From Anaerofilum sp. (GTDB lineage: Bacteria; Bacillota; Clostridia; Oscillospirales; Ruminococcaceae), in assembly GCA_020024115.1 (NCBI GenBank), contig JAHHUF010000065.1, positions 1 through 9,543 on the forward strand: a stretch of 9,543 nt of DNA, written 5' to 3'. The notes under the pieces are model-generated. The model did not search any database. It was not told where the DNA came from and saw only the letters and a program-made list of their open reading frames with translations. Positions 6,597 through 9,543 of this stretch are shown here, in pieces. Each line of letters opens with the position of its first letter. Position 1 is the stretch's first letter. The translations under genes were made by a program, and so were the position numbers.

Positions 6597-7568
6597 TCAA
6601 GCTGCATTGTTTTGATTTTGCAATTCTTGAAGCTGGATTTCATGCTCTATTTTTTCAGTTTCTAACTGATGTGTTAATTCATCAATTTGAGTTCTATAAT
6701 CCTTCAATTGTAGTTCATATTCCTCTACCAAATCGTGTATATCATAGCGATTCTCTTCGTTTTGAACATTTTGCTCTAGCTGTGCTGCATTTTGGTCAAA
6801 AGCATACCGTCCTTGAAGATACAAATTGCTGCTGTTTTTTGTTTCTTGATTTTGTGCTCTATAAGAAATGTGAATGAAGTTTAAACCGATTTCAGAAAAC
6901 TGTTGTTTAATCACCCCATTGATTTCAACTGCTTTTTCAGCCAGTCTATCGGGCTGGGCATATTCAGGCTGCAATGTAATATCCAAAAAGATGTCACTGT
7001 TTTTCATGGTTTCCTGTATATTTTCTTCCGCCCATTGATTCATTTGACGAGAAAAATGAACTCTTACATCGCTAATTCCTTCTCTGTTAACAGATTCATA
7101 CAATTTATCCGAAATATAGTCTTGTGCCATACGCTCTATTTTTTCTACTTTTGGCAGCTGCACAAACACCCACTGATAGCCAACCGCAGCTGTCACCAAA
7201 ACGCAGACCACCAAGCTCGACAGGATAACTCCAAACACATCATATTTCAGTTTTGCTTTTTGAACAAACGATGCCACCAGAACTTCAACACCCAACAGAA
7301 TCAACACAATAGGTGCCAGCTTTGCAAGCAGCATCAAATTGTCCCACCCCAATATACTGGAACACAAAATGGCTACCCCCACCACAATCATCACACAGCC
7401 CATTGTAAATGTACCAACGCGACGAACTTTTTTGGCAGACTTCGGAGACACTTGCTGCGGCATTGCTGTTTCGGTTTGATTTTCTGATTTAAATTCCTGT
7501 ATCTGCTCATTCATTTCTTTTTTCTCCACAATTCTCATGTCTTTTACGGTTTTCCTGTCATCATCCAT
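6597..7568 (-). CDS. LiaF-like three-helix membrane protein with C-terminal coiled coil, function unknown
   Basis: Numbered from the ATG at 7568 the product has 323 residues. Residues 1-50 are charged. A two-helix hairpin at about 52-73 and 84-103 (RVGTFTMGCVMIVVGVAIL, then LAPIVLILLGVEVL) resembles the LiaI/LiaF-type transmembrane region (DUF5668-like). A third helix spans about 111-133. Then follows a soluble domain (about 140-260) that I do not recognise and a Gln/Glu-rich coiled coil (about 262-320). It is the last gene of the sigma operon, 57 bases after its neighbour, so an envelope-stress effector or sensor role is inferred. The start is uncertain: ATG 7568 has AGGA 5 bases upstream, ATG 7514 (MNEQ) has GGAG 9 bases upstream, and TTG 7589 is also open. 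No close characterised relative is apparent. Confidence 0.75.
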   Translation of the reverse strand: MDDDRKTVKDMRIVEKKEMNEQIQEFKSENQTETAMPQQVSPKSAKKVRRVGTFTMGCVMIVVGVAILCSSILGWDNLMLLAKLAPIVLILLGVEVLVASFVQKAKLKYDVFGVILSSLVVCVLVTAAVGYQWVFVQLPKVEKIERMAQDYISDKLYESVNREGISDVRVHFSRQMNQWAEENIQETMKNSDIFLDITLQPEYAQPDRLAEKAVEINGVIKQQFSEIGLNFIHISYRAQNQETKNSSNLYLQGRYAFDQNAAQLEQNVQNEENRYDIHDLVEEYELQLKDYRTQIDELTHQLETEKIEHEIQLQELQNQNNAA

Positions 7569-7625
7569 AACATTCCTATTCCAAAACAAATCGTTGTTCC
7601 TGCTATCTTAAACGGATGAACTAGC

Positions 7626-8177
7626 TTATTGATTATCGTCATGATAAAATTTCTCCCCTTTAAATTCTTCAAAATCTTGAATATCTTCTGTGTGTTTTTT
7701 ATTCTTTCCAAATGCCAATTTGAAGCCGAAATAAATGATAATCACTGAAAACACCATTTTGGGAATATTGTTATACAATTCTATATAGTACCATCTGTCA
7801 ATTCCAACAATTGCTGCTAAATGATAGAGGAGAGGATGGATGAAGGTATCAAACAAAATCCATGCTCCCAGTAAAATCAATCCGCCACCAATCCACACAG
7901 GTTTTCTGCTAACAGCATCTTTTATACTTTCCATCCACTCATTTTGCAAAAGATAGCCGTCCATTTGAGGACTGTTGCACAAATTAAAGGTATCAAAAAA
8001 AGAATACATCCATACAATTGGCAGCAAAATTGCGGAATAGGGCAAAATTGCTGCAAACATAATTCCAAAACAAAACAAGGTGATAAGCGAAAGCCCTCGT
8101 TTCATATATCCTTGATACATCTGTCCTGCTCCTGGAATAAAGGCAAAACAAAATGTTAAGAAACTACTTTTTTTCAT
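7626..8177 (-). CDS. Multi-pass membrane protein with TM2-like N-terminus, function unknown
   Basis: A 183-residue membrane protein. The N-terminus FIPGAGQMYQGYMKRG (13-28) has the PG-G-x-x-Y-x-G pattern seen in TM2-like membrane proteins. Further hydrophobic segments lie at about 30-45, 46-62, 94-112 and 139-155. Residues 156-183 form a charged tail (KNKKHTEDIQDFEEF), probably cytosolic. GGGAG 8 bases before the ATG supports the start. It begins 15 bases after the anti-sigma stop and clearly belongs to that operon. No catalytic motif is visible. A role in sensing or responding to envelope state is inferred from context only. Confidence 0.75.
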   Translation of the reverse strand: MKKSSFLTFCFAFIPGAGQMYQGYMKRGLSLITLFCFGIMFAAILPYSAILLPIVWMYSFFDTFNLCNSPQMDGYLLQNEWMESIKDAVSRKPVWIGGGLILLGAWILFDTFIHPLLYHLAAIVGIDRWYYIELYNNIPKMVFSVIIIYFGFKLAFGKNKKHTEDIQDFEEFKGEKFYHDDNQ

Positions 8178-8192
8178 AATTTATTCTCCCTT

Positions 8193-8723
8193 CTATTGAA
8201 AGTGTTTATCGTTCTTTTTTTCTTGTGTTTGTTTTTGCACTTGGCTGTTGGAAGCATCCTCTTTATCTTTTTGTATACTATTGGAAATATCTCCCGAAAC
8301 CTCATCCATCATATTGGAAAATGTGGCTGAGATGTTCCAAAACATTTGCTGAATCTTCCCTGAAAAGGAATGACTTGAAGTGGTTTGCTGGCCCATATGT
8401 GATTCTTCAGCATGAATTCCCGAAAAGAATCCCGATACCCACAAACAAAGTGTCAGCACCACAGCGGCAGCGGCTGTTGCATATCGGCTGGTGATAACAC
8501 ACAATACTTTTTTGCGCAAACGCTGCATCACAGGCAAAACCAAATCCTGCTTTGGTTCTATGCAAATTGGCTCTGTTAACAAATTGGTGTATTGCACCAA
8601 ACATTCATCACAAAAACTCAAATGTTCCGAAACTTCCAGCCGCTGCATTTCATCCAAACTACCGTCAATCAATTCCTGCAATCCTTCATCTGTTAAATGA
8701 CCATTGTCTAAAAACAAATTCAT
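8193..8723 (-). CDS. Membrane-anchored zf-HC2 anti-sigma factor
   Basis: A 176-residue single-pass protein. The N-terminal cytosolic part carries the zinc anti-sigma motif His34-x3-Cys38-x2-Cys41 (HLSFCDEC), known in ZAS-type factors to wrap and inhibit an ECF sigma factor. One membrane helix follows at about 82-101 (rich in Ala/Val/Leu), then about 75 residues outside the membrane, ending in a Lys/Gln/Asp-rich low-complexity tail. Start: AAAGGAG lies 9 bases before the ATG. The ATG overlaps the sigma stop by four bases (ATGA), ensuring coupled synthesis of the pair. Signalling would need release of the sigma factor, by regulated proteolysis or conformational change; nothing in the sequence shows which. 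The outside domain is not one I recognise. Confidence 0.87.
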   Translation of the reverse strand: MNLFLDNGHLTDEGLQELIDGSLDEMQRLEVSEHLSFCDECLVQYTNLLTEPICIEPKQDLVLPVMQRLRKKVLCVITSRYATAAAAVVLTLCLWVSGFFSGIHAEESHMGQQTTSSHSFSGKIQQMFWNISATFSNMMDEVSGDISNSIQKDKEDASNSQVQKQTQEKKNDKHFQ

Positions 8724-9244
8724 CCTCGTACACTCCTTTCCGAAATTTGCTGCTGAAGCAGCCGCTTTGCCCGATATAATTGTGTATGTACCGTTTTGCT
8801 TGGTCTTTTTAGTAACTTTGCAATTTCATCCACATCTTTTTCCTGCAAAAAATAAAGTTCCGAAACCATTTTATACGGCTCTTTCAAACCATGCACCATT
8901 TGACAGATTGTTTCCAGTTCATCTGCACTCACGGTTAGGTCTTCCGGGTTGCCAGGTGCTGCAATGTTCAAACACTCGGTTTCTTTTATTGCATCATCTT
9001 GTGTTGCCAAAACCCTGCGGTTATACGCACTTTTTAAATGGTCTTTTGCCTTGTTGGCTGCAATGCGTGCCAGCCATGGGCGAATATTTTCTTCTTGGCA
9101 AGAATCAATGTGATTGTAAGCCGAAAGGAATGTTTCCTGTACCAAATCTTCCGCAATATGGTGGTCATGTACCAACTGGAAACAGATTGTATAAAGCAAT
9201 CTTTGATACTGTTCCACAATATTGCCAAATTTTGCCAGTATCAT
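8720..9244 (-). CDS. ECF-type RNA polymerase sigma factor
   Basis: A 174-residue sigma-70 family protein containing only regions 2 and 4. Region 2 spans about 7-70, with the hallmark DLVQETFLSAYNHI (33-46) and IRPWLARIAANKAKD (54-68). Region 4 spans about 112-165, with the helix-turn-helix DVDEIAKLLKRPSKTVHTQLYRAK cut here as residues 137-160. I chose the ATG at 9244: AAAGGAGG (9258-9265) is upstream, with a long 13-base gap. The frame is open back to a TTG at 9337, but that would put the strong SD inside the gene. It is the first gene of the operon and is followed with a 4-base overlap by its anti-sigma factor, so the pair is probably autoregulated. The target regulon cannot be told from this window. 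Confidence 0.9.
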   Translation of the reverse strand: MILAKFGNIVEQYQRLLYTICFQLVHDHHIAEDLVQETFLSAYNHIDSCQEENIRPWLARIAANKAKDHLKSAYNRRVLATQDDAIKETECLNIAAPGNPEDLTVSADELETICQMVHGLKEPYKMVSELYFLQEKDVDEIAKLLKRPSKTVHTQLYRAKRLLQQQISERSVRG

Positions 9245-9288
9245 AGTATTGGCAATTCCTCCTTTCGTGATTTGCTTACACCTATACA

Positions 9289-9310
9289 ACGAAACAGTTT
9301 TTTGCGTTTC
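9289..9310 (-). promoter_or_regulatory. Possible ECF-type autoregulatory promoter
   Basis: On the minus strand GAAAC (9310-9306) is followed after 14 bases by CGTTGTATAG (from 9291). GAAAC and CGT resemble ECF -35 and -10 elements, though the spacing is shorter than in classical SigW-type promoters. The expected transcript start falls 15-25 bases before the sigma ribosome binding site. The upstream arm is also part of an inverted pair GAAAC/GTTTC. Confidence 0.3.
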
Positions 9311-9390
9311 TTCAAAAGCATTTAAAAAATTTTCCAAAAAATAAATATCACTTTACCAATCGGTTAAAAAAATCTGTATCTTTTATTGTT

Positions 9391-9531
9391 TTATACAAAA
9401 AAAGCAGATACAAACAATTTGTACCTGCTTTGCATTTTTTCAGAGCATATCCAAACAAAACACAGAAAATTTTTCTTATAGCAAAAAATTAAGGCAACAC
9501 CGTATAATAACAGCCACGTAAAGGGAAACAT
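9391..9531 (-). CDS. 46-residue hydrophobic small ORF with perfect SD, running into a terminator
   Basis: The ATG at 9531 is preceded five bases away by AGGAGG, at the edge of the window. The ORF runs 46 codons to TAA at 9393-9391. The first 18 residues (MFPFTWLLLYGVALIFCY) form one hydrophobic helix, then KK and a mixed hydrophobic/cysteine stretch. The last third is encoded by the terminator hairpin at 9401-9431, which is unusual for a genuine gene. It may be a real small membrane peptide, a leader peptide, or the remains of a decayed or frameshifted gene. I do not recognise the family. It reads toward the sigma operon but is separated from it by the terminator. Confidence 0.4.
   Translation of the reverse strand: MFPFTWLLLYGVALIFCYKKNFLCFVWICSEKMQSRYKLFVSAFFV
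9397..9440 (-). terminator. Bidirectional hairpin terminator upstream of the sigma operon
   Basis: AAAGCAG-A-TACAAA (9401-9414) pairs with TTTGTA-C-CTGCTTT (9418-9431), one mismatch, loop CAA. On the minus strand a seven-T run follows the stem directly; on the plus strand TTTTTT follows after GCA. It insulates the sigma operon from minus-strand transcription entering from the right. Confidence 0.8.
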
Positions 9532-9543
9532 TCTCACCTCCTA

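Noticed and set aside
9245..9337. Longer sigma factor starting at TTG 9337
   Set aside because: The strong AAAGGAGG site would then lie within the gene, and the extra residues do not resemble the start of ECF region 2.
9481..9510. Insertion-sequence end suggested by the AAGGCAACACC stretch
   Set aside because: It gave a vague impression of familiarity, but no partner inverted repeat or transposase fragment is visible in the window.

Overview
The window looks like a chromosomal segment of a Firmicute in the class Clostridia, probably a gut-type Oscillospiraceae/Lachnospiraceae relative. The reasons are the moderately AT-rich DNA, strong AGGAGG-type ribosome binding sites, intrinsic hairpin-plus-T terminators, and protein families typical of that group (PepV-type dipeptidase, tributyrin-esterase-like hydrolase, membrane-anchored NusG domain II protein, cytosolic zinc-dependent PLC-fold protein, UMF1-type MFS permease, ECF sigma with a zf-HC2 anti-sigma). 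No rRNA, tRNA, CRISPR array, phage gene or intact insertion sequence is visible.

Layout, left to right. (1) 1-1100, plus strand: an extended -10 promoter, a 39-residue hydrophobic small protein too short for most gene callers, and a PF00756-type serine esterase, closed by a very strong 18-bp hairpin that can terminate both strands. (2) 1176-2579, minus: an M20 dipeptidase (PepV type) with all expected metal ligands; its upstream region carries a near-perfect 27-bp palindrome. (3) 2828-3154, plus: a small membrane-anchored NusG domain II protein that ends one base from the convergent gene. (4) 3156-6248, minus: a tightly overlapping three-gene unit, read as UMF1-like MFS transporter, zinc-dependent phospholipase C-fold protein, then a GluQ-type glutamyl-tRNA synthetase paralogue. 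The transporter reading frame is broken twice, each time by one base in an A-tract, and the two changes cancel in frame. (5) 6249-6550: a gene-free stretch with a candidate promoter and a 101-bp element bounded by 16-base inverted repeats (15/16). (6) 6551-9244, minus: a four-gene operon of ECF sigma factor, zf-HC2 anti-sigma factor, multi-pass membrane protein, and LiaF-like membrane protein with a C-terminal coiled coil, ended by a clean terminator. (7) 9245-9543: the operon's 5' region, another hairpin terminator, and a small minus-strand ORF with a perfect ribosome binding site that runs into that hairpin.

How the parts may work together: the sigma operon has the form of an envelope-stress sensing module. 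The membrane-anchored anti-sigma factor should hold the sigma factor until an extracytoplasmic cue releases it, and the two downstream membrane proteins are likely effectors or co-sensors. The esterase and dipeptidase are ordinary catabolic enzymes. The transporter-PLC-GluQ unit has no obvious shared pathway, but its overlaps imply co-translation. I see no clear case for an entirely new defence or mobile system. The most unusual items are the doubly frameshifted transporter, the 101-bp inverted-repeat element beside its promoter, and the small ORFs at both ends.
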